A stretch of 51,805 nt of DNA, from assembly GCA_015296075.1 (NCBI GenBank), contig DVDV01000315.1, forward strand, positions 1 to 51,805, read 5' to 3'. Numbering within the stretch: the first letter of the stretch is position 1; each line of letters starts with the position of its first letter. Positions 44,069 to 51,805 of the stretch are shown here, in pieces. Below the pieces are notes generated by a model, which ran no database searches, was not told the DNA's origin, and saw only the letters and a program-made list of their open reading frames with translations. Source of the stretch: Leptolyngbyaceae cyanobacterium M33_DOE_097. GTDB taxonomy: Bacteria > Cyanobacteriota > Cyanobacteriia > Leptolyngbyales > Leptolyngbyaceae. Made by a program: the position numbers and the translations under genes.

Positions 44069-45457
44069 TTATTTGCCAATGCAGAAGCGGCTGAAAATGC
44101 GATCAAGCACTGATTCTGTGACATCTTCTCCCAAGATTTCGCTGAGAGCTTGGATGGCAGTACGCAGGTCAATCGTCCAAAAGTCAAGCGGAAGCTGATT
44201 GGCGATCGTTTCTTGCACTTGTTGAAGCGCAACTTTAGCTGTGCCAAGGGCGGCTGCCTGCCGTTGGTTAATCACAAAGTCGAGGTTGGCTGATTGCACT
44301 TGATTGGCTTTGACTTGAGTGAGAATCGCTTGTTCCAGAGCGTCAATGCCTTGGTTAAGGGCCGCTGCCGTCGCAACAGTAGGCAACGTTACCGTAGCGG
44401 GAATAGGTAGTGGAGACAATGACGCAGGTTGGGGGAGTAAATCGGTTTTGTTAAGTACCAGGATGAGGGGCCGTTGGTTCACTTGCTCGTAGATCGTTTG
44501 GTCAGCCTCAGTCCACCCGGTAGCTGCATCAATTGTGAGTAGGACGAGATCCGCATTTTGCGCAGCACGTCGCGATCGCTCAACCCCAATTTGCTCAACG
44601 GTGTCTTCGGTTTCGCGAATGCCAGCCGTATCTAACACTTGAATTGGAATGCCCCCCACCACCAGATTTGACTCCACGACATCGCGAGTAGTACCGGGCA
44701 GATCGGTGACAATGGCGCGATCGCTGCGGCTCCAGGCATTTAGCAAACTCGACTTACCAACATTGGGACGCCCGACGATCGCCACTTTCAAACCTGTGCG
44801 AATCAACTCACCCTGGTCAGCCGTCTGCAAAATTTGCTCGGTTGTTTTGAGCACCTGAGCCAATTGCGTTTGGATTGTTGCCTCGTCCAGGGGTGGCAAG
44901 TCTTCTTCAAAGTCAATGCGGGCTTCGACTTCTGCCAGGATATCCAGACAGGTTGTTCGCAACTGGCGAATGGGTTCTGCTAGCTTGCCTTGCAGGCTAG
45001 CGAGGGCAAACTGAGCGGCTTGGGGCGATCGCGCCCCCACCAGATCGGCAATGCTTTCAGCCTGGGTCAGGTCAAGTCTGCCATTCAGAAACGCTCGGAG
45101 GGTAAACTCTCCTGGCTGGGCTAGTCTGGCTCCCTGCTCGACGCACAATTGCACCACTTGTTGCACGACAATCATGCCCCCGTGACAGTGAAACTCGACC
45201 ACGTCTTCGCGGGTGTAGGAGCGAGGCGCTTGCATAATCAGCAGCAGAGCTTCGTCGAGGGTGGCGTGTGTGACCGGATGGCGAATAAACCCGTAGAGAA
45301 TGCGATGGCTCTCCCAAATTTGCTGACCCGGTGCAACAAACAGCCGCCGCGCGATCGCCAGCGAGTCTGCCCCAGATAGCCGCACAATGCTGACACTTCC
45401 CTGTTGGGGCACAGTGGCAGTGGCGATCGCGACAATCGTTCCGATATGGCCTGACAT
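44069..45457 (-). CDS. mnmE: tRNA uridine-5-carboxymethylaminomethyl synthesis GTPase MnmE
   Basis: MnmE with MnmG modifies the wobble uridine of several tRNAs. The 462 residues comprise the N-terminal tetrahydrofolate-binding domain (about 1-120), helical domain and inserted G domain: G1 GRPNVGKSS (229-237), G2 PGTTRD, G3 DTAGI (276-280), G4 NKTD. The catalytic C-terminal C459-I-G-K is intact. The ATG at 45457 matches the family start; five more in-frame residues are open upstream. nurA ends 15 bp upstream. Confidence 0.97.
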   Translation of the reverse strand: MSGHIGTIVAIATATVPQQGSVSIVRLSGADSLAIARRLFVAPGQQIWESHRILYGFIRHPVTHATLDEALLLIMQAPRSYTREDVVEFHCHGGMIVVQQVVQLCVEQGARLAQPGEFTLRAFLNGRLDLTQAESIADLVGARSPQAAQFALASLQGKLAEPIRQLRTTCLDILAEVEARIDFEEDLPPLDEATIQTQLAQVLKTTEQILQTADQGELIRTGLKVAIVGRPNVGKSSLLNAWSRSDRAIVTDLPGTTRDVVESNLVVGGIPIQVLDTAGIRETEDTVEQIGVERSRRAAQNADLVLLTIDAATGWTEADQTIYEQVNQRPLILVLNKTDLLPQPASLSPLPIPATVTLPTVATAAALNQGIDALEQAILTQVKANQVQSANLDFVINQRQAAALGTAKVALQQVQETIANQLPLDFWTIDLRTAIQALSEILGEDVTESVLDRIFSRFCIGK

Positions 45458-45472
45458 GAAGACGAATCTCAA

Positions 45473-46648
45473 CTAGCGGCGACGGGCTTTGCTCATCATT
45501 TTGCGGGAAAATCGGAGCTTTAGATCTTCCTGGTTGGCCCACTCTTGCAGCAGTCGATAGAAGGTTTGGCGATCTTCCGTCGTCAGTACCGCTGTTTGGT
45601 CAGCTGTTTCAATCGCGTAGGGGTAGCCCTGCCCGATGATAATTTCGCAGCGCACCCAGTCAAGAATCTGCTCGTAACGGTTGCTTTTGACCATCCAGAC
45701 GGGCATCTCTAACCGGACGGGCGCGGCATTGTGGGCTTTGAGGTAGGTAAATGCAATCTGGTTGGCAATCGGGCCGGGATAGTCTGTCAAAATTCCGGGT
45801 CGGCGACAGCGAAACAGGGGCGTGCGATCGCCCCATTGCATATACTTGCCGACCAGCGAGGCATCTACCAGCGACGGGGCTTCTGGCAAGGTCGGACGCA
45901 GACAGCGAAGCAACCCCATCAGGTCACGGGCATAGGAGGTGTCGATGTAAGCGATCAAGGGCACCTGGTAGCGATCGCTCGCTTCGATCAGACGAGAGAC
46001 ACTACGGATGTAGTGTTGGCGCGTTTCAATGTCAAAGGCTTCGGCAAACGTCACCACTAAGGAACCGTCAAAAAAGGCCAGACACGTTTCACAGAAGGCA
46101 TGATCTTCCATGTAGGCGATCAGATGTTCCACTTCCATCTCAAAGCGGCGCATATTGACGCGGCGATCCACAGGTTCACCGCTGTTATTGACCCGCAACT
46201 CGCTGGGCGTCATGATGTCAAACGCGACATCTTTTTGATACTGCCCATCGTCTGTGTGAAAGTTTTCGTACCAACCGACTTGCACCAATGCAATCGGAAT
46301 CGAGATATCCTTACTGGGGTAGATCTGAGAGCCATCGACCGCCATTGTTGCGATATTAGTGATGCGATCGCGGGCCCAGGCCAAACTTTGTTCGCGGTTT
46401 TCCCATTCTTTGCCAAAGGGTTTGACCCAATAACCCCAGTCTCCAAGCGGCTCTAACGGCTCAGCACTGCGTTGTTCAGAGTCGATCCCCTTGAGAGATT
46501 GCAGGATCGTTTCATGGCTGAGACTGGAGATCTCTTGCAGGGCAGTGCGGTAGAGATTTAAGGAGTCGCGGCTGCGGTCGTCAAAAGTGACTAAGTCTTC
46601 ACGCTTTGTTTGCAGCGTGCTCATTACTTGCGACAGCTTCAAGGTCAT
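45473..46648 (-). CDS. nurA: NurA-domain nuclease
   Basis: This 391-residue protein has the NurA 5'-3' exonuclease domain. Motifs around the Mn ligands are MAVDGSQIYP (D105), LAFFDGSLVVTF (D194) and LIAYIDTSYA, with a later H/D-poor C-terminal part. In archaea NurA acts with the HerA translocase in DNA end resection; cyanobacterial members are usually annotated as NurA-domain proteins without experimental data. No herA gene lies nearby. It sits between the HAD gene (57-bp gap) and mnmE (15-bp gap) on the same strand. Confidence 0.85.
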   Translation of the reverse strand: MTLKLSQVMSTLQTKREDLVTFDDRSRDSLNLYRTALQEISSLSHETILQSLKGIDSEQRSAEPLEPLGDWGYWVKPFGKEWENREQSLAWARDRITNIATMAVDGSQIYPSKDISIPIALVQVGWYENFHTDDGQYQKDVAFDIMTPSELRVNNSGEPVDRRVNMRRFEMEVEHLIAYMEDHAFCETCLAFFDGSLVVTFAEAFDIETRQHYIRSVSRLIEASDRYQVPLIAYIDTSYARDLMGLLRCLRPTLPEAPSLVDASLVGKYMQWGDRTPLFRCRRPGILTDYPGPIANQIAFTYLKAHNAAPVRLEMPVWMVKSNRYEQILDWVRCEIIIGQGYPYAIETADQTAVLTTEDRQTFYRLLQEWANQEDLKLRFSRKMMSKARRR

Positions 46649-46705
46649 AGCAGTACGGGTGTTTCAGTCTTGTTAATACAGTACACCCAAACTGCTGAAA
46701 TGCAA

Positions 46706-47389
46706 CTACTCGTTTAAATATTCGGTTTCTTTTCGGCGTAACCAAATGCCTCTTAAACCTGCGGCACGGGCCGCTTGATAGTCTTCATCAAAGCGATCGC
46801 CAATGTGCCAGGCCCATTCGGGTTGGCAGAGATGCTTTTGGAGTGCTGTTTGAAAGATTTGGGCATCCGGTTTTGCCGCACCAACTTCGGTTGAGATAGT
46901 GACGGATGTGAAGAAGTGAGATAACTCCAATGCGTCTAAAACAGCGTATAAACGCGAGTCAAAGTTAGACAAAATCCCCAGTTGAATCTCCATGTCACGC
47001 CAACGCTGGAGGGCTGGTCGCACATCGGGATAAACAAACCAGGGCGCTGTTGTGCTGAAGTGGTGGTAAAGCTGGGCAAAGAAGCCATCAAAATCAGCAA
47101 ACTGGGGCAAAGCTCCAGCTTGTTTGAATGTCGCGATCGCAATCTTCTTCCACCAGTCATACTCTTTTTGTCGGACTGTGATGGGATCAGTGACCCCAAA
47201 TGCGGGAAGACCTGCTGCCTTAAAGCATTGGTAAAATGCTTTATTCAGGGCGATCGGGTCAACTTCGACCCCAACCGATTGAGCGACTTCGCGATAGACG
47301 TGGCCAACACTGCCCTGTACACCAAACAATGTGCCAACAGCGTCTAGAAAAATGACGGTTGGCTTTTCTCGCTTGCGATCGCCTGCCAT
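46706..47389 (-). CDS. HAD-superfamily (REG-2/HDHD3-like) hydrolase-like protein
   Basis: This 227-residue HAD protein has motif I DAVGT (D16 nucleophile), motif II SNFD, motif III KPD and motif IV GDRFDED. The cap domain is inserted at about 25-110. The Asp normally two residues after the nucleophile (D-x-D) is Val18 here, as in REG-2/HDHD3 relatives, so general acid-base catalysis may be altered. Substrate unknown. The pentapeptide gene ends 15 bp upstream, suggesting one transcript. Confidence 0.87.
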   Translation of the reverse strand: MAGDRKREKPTVIFLDAVGTLFGVQGSVGHVYREVAQSVGVEVDPIALNKAFYQCFKAAGLPAFGVTDPITVRQKEYDWWKKIAIATFKQAGALPQFADFDGFFAQLYHHFSTTAPWFVYPDVRPALQRWRDMEIQLGILSNFDSRLYAVLDALELSHFFTSVTISTEVGAAKPDAQIFQTALQKHLCQPEWAWHIGDRFDEDYQAARAAGLRGIWLRRKETEYLNE

Positions 47390-47404
47390 TATGATTTTCT
47401 CGTC

Positions 47405-48256
47405 TTAACTCGAAGCCATATTATCTGGCAGAATCACGCCACGCAAATTAGCTCCATGCAAATTCACTTTTGTCAGGTCAGTTTCGGTCAAATTGGTGCC
47501 GCGTAAATCGGTGCCACTAAAAATGGCTCCATTCAAAATCGTGCCGACTAGCTTAGTCATTGACAGGTTCGCCTCGCTCAAGTTGACGCGGCTTAAGTTG
47601 GCACTGGATAGATCCGCCCCCCGCAAATCGGCTCCCCGCAATTTTGCCCCGCTGAGATTGGCACGGGTTAAATCGGCACTGTTTAACTCGGCTTCACTCA
47701 AAATGGCATCACACAGCGTCGCACCAATTAACACCGTCCAACTCAGATTGGCTCCGCTCAAGTTTGCCTCGCTTAAGTCGCCATTTAAGACAGCCTGACA
47801 CAGATAAGCTCCCCGTAGATTAGCGGCTTTTAGACTGGTTGCTATCAGTTTAGAGCCACACAGATTGGCTCCCCACAAATGCGCGCTGTTAAGATCAGCT
47901 TCGTCGAGTAATGTGTTGCTGAGATTGGCTTTATTTAGAATGGCTTGCGACAACATTGCCCCTTGCAAATTGGCTCCGGTCAGTTGAGCCTCGGTCAAAT
48001 TTGCCCCTTCTAAATTGGCTCGCCGCAGGTTTGCTCCGCTCAAATTGCCTTCTGTCAAATCAGCTTCTGCGAGATGCGCCCCTTCAAGTTTGGCAGCATG
48101 CAAGTTGACGCCCCGCAGATTCGCCCCTCTCAGGTCAGCCCAGCGCAGGTTAATGCCCTTTAAGTTTGCACGGGTGAGATTGACCCCCCACAAACTTACT
48201 TTCTCAAAGTTCCTTTCTCCCTCGGCATATCGCTTTAGGAGTTCACTCGATCGCAT
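47405..48256 (-). CDS. Cytoplasmic pentapeptide-repeat protein (283 aa)
   Basis: After about 25 residues (MRSSELLKRYAEGERNF) almost the whole protein is A(D/N)LxX pentapeptides, about 50 in number, with no signal peptide or membrane helix. The start SELLKRYAEGERNF is typical of the large cyanobacterial group of free pentapeptide proteins. It would fold as a single long right-handed quadrilateral beta helix. Some members mimic DNA and block gyrase, but most cyanobacterial ones have no known role. It is the first gene of a likely operon with the HAD gene. Confidence 0.9.
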   Translation of the reverse strand: MRSSELLKRYAEGERNFEKVSLWGVNLTRANLKGINLRWADLRGANLRGVNLHAAKLEGAHLAEADLTEGNLSGANLRRANLEGANLTEAQLTGANLQGAMLSQAILNKANLSNTLLDEADLNSAHLWGANLCGSKLIATSLKAANLRGAYLCQAVLNGDLSEANLSGANLSWTVLIGATLCDAILSEAELNSADLTRANLSGAKLRGADLRGADLSSANLSRVNLSEANLSMTKLVGTILNGAIFSGTDLRGTNLTETDLTKVNLHGANLRGVILPDNMASS

Positions 48257-48898
48257 TCAAGCTGCCTCTTTTTTTCACCGAATAGAACTGTAGGTGCAAT
48301 CGGGTAGAATCCACGCCTCCCCGTATTTCTAAGTCTAGTGTTCCCAAATTTTTTACGAATTACTGGTAAAGCTTACTACCGCGTTAAAGTAGGAGACACA
48401 ACACCAGGAGAATGAATCGACAAAACAAAGGAGTCATCTACGTAGCAAAAGCGAGTGTTGAACTAGTACTTTCGATCTCGCGTACCTACTCCTGATTGGG
48501 CTGGCAGTCGTTATCTGATCCTGGTTAAGCTTTACACCATTTAACAAATCAAGCTCAACTAACTAAAGTTGCATAAGGCCACATCATCTAATTGGTGAAA
48601 GTTGTAGAGCAGATTGCAGTGAACGAATGAATATGGATGGATGCGGCAGTCAATGATTAAGAATTTCAATCCCATGCAAGTGAGATTGCTATTTGCAATA
48701 TTGGGATGGGCGACTGATAACACGTTTACGATTAATTCCTAATTCGGTATAACGCTTAGACTGTTAAACAGTCCAGAAGGATTAATAACGATTAAAGGAA
48801 CAATGGAACGTGATAAAAGATCTACCAAAAGATAGGTGACAGGTGGTTGGTAAGTAATATATGCGGCTAGATGAATGAAACGATGTTTAAGCATCCTA
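48257..48898. other. Intergenic region with a 15-bp palindrome
   Basis: These 642 bp carry no convincing gene. GACTGTTAAACAGTC (48759-48773) is a perfect 7-1-7 inverted repeat, flanked by imperfect inverted ATTAAT-type arms (about 48731 and 48780). It is about 500 bp upstream of the pentapeptide gene and 125 bp past the 3' end of ndbB. A 27-codon frame at 48412 is not well supported. Confidence 0.4.
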
Positions 48899-50104
48899 CT
48901 ACAGACGTTCCAGCGCAGAAAGTAGGGAATAAAGGGGTTTGACGGCCCAATTTAAACCAACTCGCAGTTGGTGTTCTAGGGTTGGCATGCGATAGAGATA
49001 AAGCAGTTTGCGAATCACCGAGGCTGGCGCACCGTTTAACGTGATCCCCATTGCGGTGATGGTGGCTGTATCAGTGCCCAGAGTCATCATCTCACCCAGG
49101 TGGGTATAGCGGAAAGGTAAGAGGGGTTTGTCTGCGATCACGGCCCAAAGATTCCAGCCTGCATAGTCTGCCTGTTGTAATGCAACCTGGGCAGTGGTTG
49201 GAACTTGCTGACCCTCGGCATCTTTGCAGTCGGCTGCATCACCTAATGCAAAGATTTCTGGATGGTCGATGACCTGCAAGGTTGGAGTGACATAGACCTG
49301 GCCGCGTGGATTCTTCTTAAAGGGCAGTGCTTGAATCACTTCAGCGACTTTCATCCCAACAGTCCACACAATCATATCGACCGGGATTGTATCAGTCGTG
49401 CCTTTGTAAGTGAGATCTAAACTGTCAGACTTGAGGTCAGAGACGGTGGTTTCTAAATCGACCCATACACCACGCGCTTCTAAGGCTTTTTGGGCGGCCT
49501 CCCGGTTATATTCGGTTGCTTGTGCCAGAATGCGATCGCTCATATCAATCAAGCGCACTCGCCCTGCCTCACCCAGCACATCAGCAATCTTGCACGCCAG
49601 TTCAACACCTGTATAACCCGCACCCACGATGGCTACCCGAATTTTCTCTGAGCCGCTATTTTTAAGGGTTTGCAGGCGATCTTTCAAGCGGTAAGCATCG
49701 GTGATCGAGCGAAACTGGTAAGTCACTTCAGAGGCACCAGGAACGATCTCAGTGGGAGTTTCACCCCCAAATGACACGACGAGATAATCGTAAGTCAGCG
49801 TACTACCTCCTTGCAGGTGTACGACTTTCTCTTCTGAATTAATTTCTACAACTTTGCTCTGACAAAATTGAACGCCACTGCCAGCTAACAAATCTTGAAA
49901 CTGAGGTGCGATTTCCCAGGTTTGTAGCTCGTCGCTGATGAGTTCGTATAACAAAGGAAGGAACAGAAAGCGATCGCTCTTATCAACCAAAACAATTTCA
50001 GGTCGATTTTGACTTGTCCAGGGCATCTGGCTAAGCCGCAAAGCAGTGTAAAGACCACCAAATCCACCACCCAGGATACAAATCCGAATTGGTTGCTGAG
50101 TCAT
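48899..50104 (-). CDS. ndbB: Type II NAD(P)H:quinone oxidoreductase, NdbB-like (demethylphylloquinone reductase)
   Basis: This single-subunit flavoprotein has two dinucleotide-binding motifs, GGGFGG near residue 10 for FAD and GAGYTG near 160 for NAD(P)H, and the second FAD motif FALGDAAD. The segments LQTWEIAPQF, TTAQVALQQADY, LGEMMTLGTD and the C-terminal VGLNWAVKPLY agree with Synechocystis NdbB (slr1743) as I remember it. NdbB reduces demethylphylloquinone so it can be methylated in phylloquinone synthesis. The ATG at 50104 is preferred over a start at 50140 that adds 12 unrelated residues. Confidence 0.85.
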   Translation of the reverse strand: MTQQPIRICILGGGFGGLYTALRLSQMPWTSQNRPEIVLVDKSDRFLFLPLLYELISDELQTWEIAPQFQDLLAGSGVQFCQSKVVEINSEEKVVHLQGGSTLTYDYLVVSFGGETPTEIVPGASEVTYQFRSITDAYRLKDRLQTLKNSGSEKIRVAIVGAGYTGVELACKIADVLGEAGRVRLIDMSDRILAQATEYNREAAQKALEARGVWVDLETTVSDLKSDSLDLTYKGTTDTIPVDMIVWTVGMKVAEVIQALPFKKNPRGQVYVTPTLQVIDHPEIFALGDAADCKDAEGQQVPTTAQVALQQADYAGWNLWAVIADKPLLPFRYTHLGEMMTLGTDTATITAMGITLNGAPASVIRKLLYLYRMPTLEHQLRVGLNWAVKPLYSLLSALERL

Positions 50105-50388
50105 AAGATCGTCCGTTCTGGGTTTCCCAACACAGTTCACTTACAGGATAACGCGCTTTCTGTTGGCTTTTAATCAAGCCTAAAAATCATAGGAGGGGGT
50201 TTCTCCCCTGGTTGCACCTGTTCAACCTCGTGATTAGATCAATAAGTGGTTTGGTGGATTCACCGAATCAGTAGATGTTGTTCATCATTCACTTTTCATT
50301 TCAACAATACTGATTTCCGTGATTCAACCCTGGTTTGCCTGTTGCAATTTAGCCATCCTTGTTGTGTAAAGCATCTATCTGACGACCC

Positions 50389-50619
50389 ATGCGGCAATTT
50401 ACTCTTGCTGTCTCGCTTATTGCTCTTTTCGCTTCATTTGCTGAGCCAGCCCAAGCTGGTAAAGAGGGCGTGCCTGGACGACGCACGGGGGGTGGTACCC
50501 GCCTCACCCAGTCGCGTATCAAAGTATCCAAAAAGCCGGTAGCACGGTTTCAGGCATTAACTTTCGCGTCTCGCACCAATTTACCAACATCGCTCAAAAT
50601 TAAAGCTTTATATGGCTAA
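50389..50619 (+). CDS. Small secreted protein (76 aa), possibly a truncated DUF928-like remnant
   Basis: A clear signal peptide (MRQFTLAVSLIALFASFAEPAQA) read in two parts ends at an AQA cleavage site. It is followed by GVPGRRTGGGTR, which resembles the opening motif of cyanobacterial DUF928 proteins (GxPGRREGGGTR). The rest (about 40 residues, basic) does not continue the DUF928 pattern. It is therefore either a short secreted peptide in its own right or the 5' remnant of a decayed gene. A 10-bp inverted repeat (50603-50612 / 50630-50639) spans the stop codon. Confidence 0.45.
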   Translation: MRQFTLAVSLIALFASFAEPAQAGKEGVPGRRTGGGTRLTQSRIKVSKKPVARFQALTFASRTNLPTSLKIKALYG

Positions 50620-51055
50620 TTATTCGCTGTATAAAGCTTACTATCAGAACCAAGATTTTAGATTAAAACTTTCATCGTAGAATCCACAACAAACTCCATC
50701 ACAGCAGCAGAGTTTAGTGGTGACAAGTTTTTTCAAACATGATCGCATTCTGCTCAACGAAGTTTAGTGCAGCGGTCATAAAGCAACAGTAAAAACTGGT
50801 AAACGGGTAAATATAGCGGTAGTCATCTAGGTTAGGATGGGGTGCAGGGGTAGAACCCCTGGCTGAGGGCGCAGCCCCCACAACCCCCTTGATTTTCAAT
50901 GTCCTAAACCAACTGGCGACAGCTATAAATAAAATCCCAGGTGTAGAACCGTCTGTGGTATGGTTTGGCACTGCTAAATCCCTACAATGGGATGACGTTT
51001 ACCTGCAAATCCCTAAACGTGCAAAGCAGAGCTATATTTATTCTTCTAAAGCGAC
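50620..51055. other. Non-coding region between the small secreted gene and the broken PLD gene
   Basis: It contains the 3' arm of the inverted repeat around the preceding stop and the GC-rich palindromic repeat at 50838-50888. I see no gene or RNA. The proximity of an insertion sequence and a broken gene suggests a decaying stretch. Confidence 0.35.
50838..50888. repeat. GC-rich palindromic repeat element (dispersed-repeat type)
   Basis: Two hairpins follow each other: CAGGGG-TAGAA-CCCCTG (50845-50861) and GGCTG-AGGGCG-CAGCC (50861-50876), ending in a C-rich tail. The run 'GGGTGCAGGGGTAGAACCCC' is the kind of element found in many copies between genes in cyanobacterial genomes. It appears once in this window. 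Its base composition differs sharply from the AT-rich surroundings. Confidence 0.55.
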
Positions 51056-51685
51056 TTACCACGTGACTTTCCCATGTAGCTTCTGAAGCTGTTTTGCCTT
51101 GATCCCTGGAATTTGCTGCAAATCTTCGAGCGCGCGGAAGGGACGAATTTGGCGGGCAGAAATGATGCGTTGGGCAAGTTTTTTGCCAACTCCAGGCAGT
51201 GCTTCTAATTCTTTTTGGGTGGCTGTGTTGAGATTCACCAGGTTTGTGAGTTGAGGCGATCGCCCGTTCACTGCGGCTCTGCTCGGGCGGCTAGTTTGCG
51301 ATGCTTGGGGTATGGGTGTAGTCGGACATGCGATCGCATGTTTCCCTGCTTTCTTGCGAATGGCACTGGGTAAGCCCACGATGGCATCGGTGTAGAGCCG
51401 CTCAAACTCCTGTTGGTAATGGGCCGCTACTGTTGGGCTGTAAACAATCAGCACAGTTTCATCGTTGCCACGATTGGCTGCTTCTGTCCAGTTGTGGGAG
51501 CCAGTCATCACAATTTGTCCATCCACAACGCCAAACTTGTGGTGCAAAAGGTCGCCAGGAGGCAGACGTGGCACTCCGACTGAGGTGATGGGTTGCTGCC
51601 AGGGACGGTTTTCGGCTTCTGGGCGACAATCCTCCTGGAGTGTCACACCCAGCATATCCAGAACTTCGCTATAGAACCCATTTGA
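51056..51685 (-). pseudogene. Truncated phospholipase D-like / helix-hairpin-helix (ComEA-type) protein
   Basis: The remaining frame (199 residues from the ATG at 51655; in-frame and protein-like to about 51685) has only the second half of a PLD-type nuclease: the HKD motif H38-x-K40-x4-D45, then GSHNWTEAANRGNDE. It ends with a ComEA-like HhH domain (about 140-198; NLNTATQKELEALPGVG, then IPGIKAKQLQKL). A complete enzyme needs two HKD motifs. The first half is missing; the frame runs back into a TAG that ends a transposase. The protein was probably an exported nuclease or DNA-binding protein and is now inactive unless shortened forms are used. Confidence 0.75.
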
Positions 51686-51688
51686 TAT

Positions 51689-51805
51689 CTATTCATTGGC
51701 TAGGCGCTTGAGCATCAGGCGGATAAAGCAAAGATTGAGTTTCGCGGTCGCATGTGCCAGTGTCCGTTCAAAGTTCTTAACCAAACTTTTGCACCGCTCC
51801 ATCCA
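51689..51805 (-). mobile_element. Insertion sequence: C-terminal end of an IS5-type transposase (cut by window end)
   Basis: Read on the minus strand, 38 codons end in TAG at 51689-51691. The translation has the segments WMERCKSLVKNFERTL, HATAKLNLCFIRL and MLKRLANE. This is the typical C-terminus of IS5-superfamily (DDE) transposases common in cyanobacteria; the E of MER is the usual position of the catalytic Glu neighbourhood. The gene starts outside the window. Its right end must lie at about 51676-51688, abutting the truncated PLD gene. Confidence 0.75.

Noticed and set aside
47405-48256. Regular repeats considered as a CRISPR-like or tandem DNA array
   Set aside because: The 15-bp periodicity is that of pentapeptide codons with variable bases, not identical repeats separated by spacers. 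No CRISPR array is visible anywhere.
47493-48293. Open plus-strand frames rich in Pro/Leu/Ala/Lys repeats opposite the pentapeptide gene
   Set aside because: They are the antisense reading of the pentapeptide repeats; the repeat pattern clearly belongs to the minus strand.
48412-48495. 27-codon frame preceded by AGGAG
   Set aside because: The AGGAG is only 1 nt from the ATG, too close for a working site, and the peptide has no recognisable feature.

Overview
The window is chromosomal DNA from a cyanobacterium. The octamer GCGATCGC (HIP1, a cyanobacterial hallmark) recurs throughout. Many products are cyanobacteria-type: a short Hfq, ComFB, an NdbB-type quinone reductase, a Mo-nitrogenase C-terminal family protein, a Ser/Thr kinase-histidine kinase fusion, and an Mn-type ABC transporter. 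There is no rRNA and only one tRNA. I cannot name the genus with confidence; a filamentous Leptolyngbya/Oscillatoria-like genome would fit.

Layout. 1-4.4 kb: a small gene behind a Fur-like box, a zinc-ribbon membrane peptide, a Rof-like (Rho-antiterminator fold) protein, a sugar mutarotase and a CapA-type protein. 4.8-13.5 kb: clpB and a giant signalling kinase. 13.6-16.1 kb: an O-methyltransferase and a haem-oxygenase-fold/MshEN protein. 16.8-19.7 kb: a manganese uptake locus, mntC divergent from mntAB, with helically phased repeats between them. 19.7-29.5 kb: mostly housekeeping and envelope genes (hydrolase, tRNA-Arg, moaC, L,D-transpeptidase, comFB, M23 peptidase, Kef-type antiporter, hfq, pdxH, Nudix) and a 39-residue membrane peptide behind a hairpin. 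29.5-34.9 kb: a sugar-ABC permease with two tandem SRPBCC genes, a Mo-nitrogenase C-terminal family gene, a 1.2 kb gene-poor stretch with a strong orphan terminator, a TIR/deoxyribosyltransferase-like protein and a small conserved protein. 34.9-39.5 kb: a coupled tsaC / degenerate histidine kinase / ABC-2 permease operon, a gene behind a near-ideal cyanobacterial LexA box, and a B12-binding radical SAM enzyme. 39.8-44.0 kb: envelope polysaccharide genes (pentapeptide protein, sugar transferase, GT4 glycosyltransferase, GT-C mannosyltransferase-like protein). 44-48.3 kb: a minus-strand run of pentapeptide protein, HAD protein, nurA and mnmE. 48.9-51.8 kb: ndbB, a small secreted protein, a GC-rich palindromic repeat, and a phospholipase D/HhH gene that appears cut by an insertion sequence whose transposase end runs off the window.

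Most genes are ordinary cyanobacterial core or shell genes in short operons. No CRISPR array, prophage or recognisable multi-gene defence island is visible. The most interesting signals are regulatory (the Mn operator array, LexA box, Fur-like box, structured leader and orphan terminator) and a few poorly described proteins: the Rof homologue in a phylum generally lacking Rho, the TIR-like protein, the HO-fold/MshEN fusion and the degenerate-kinase/ABC operon.
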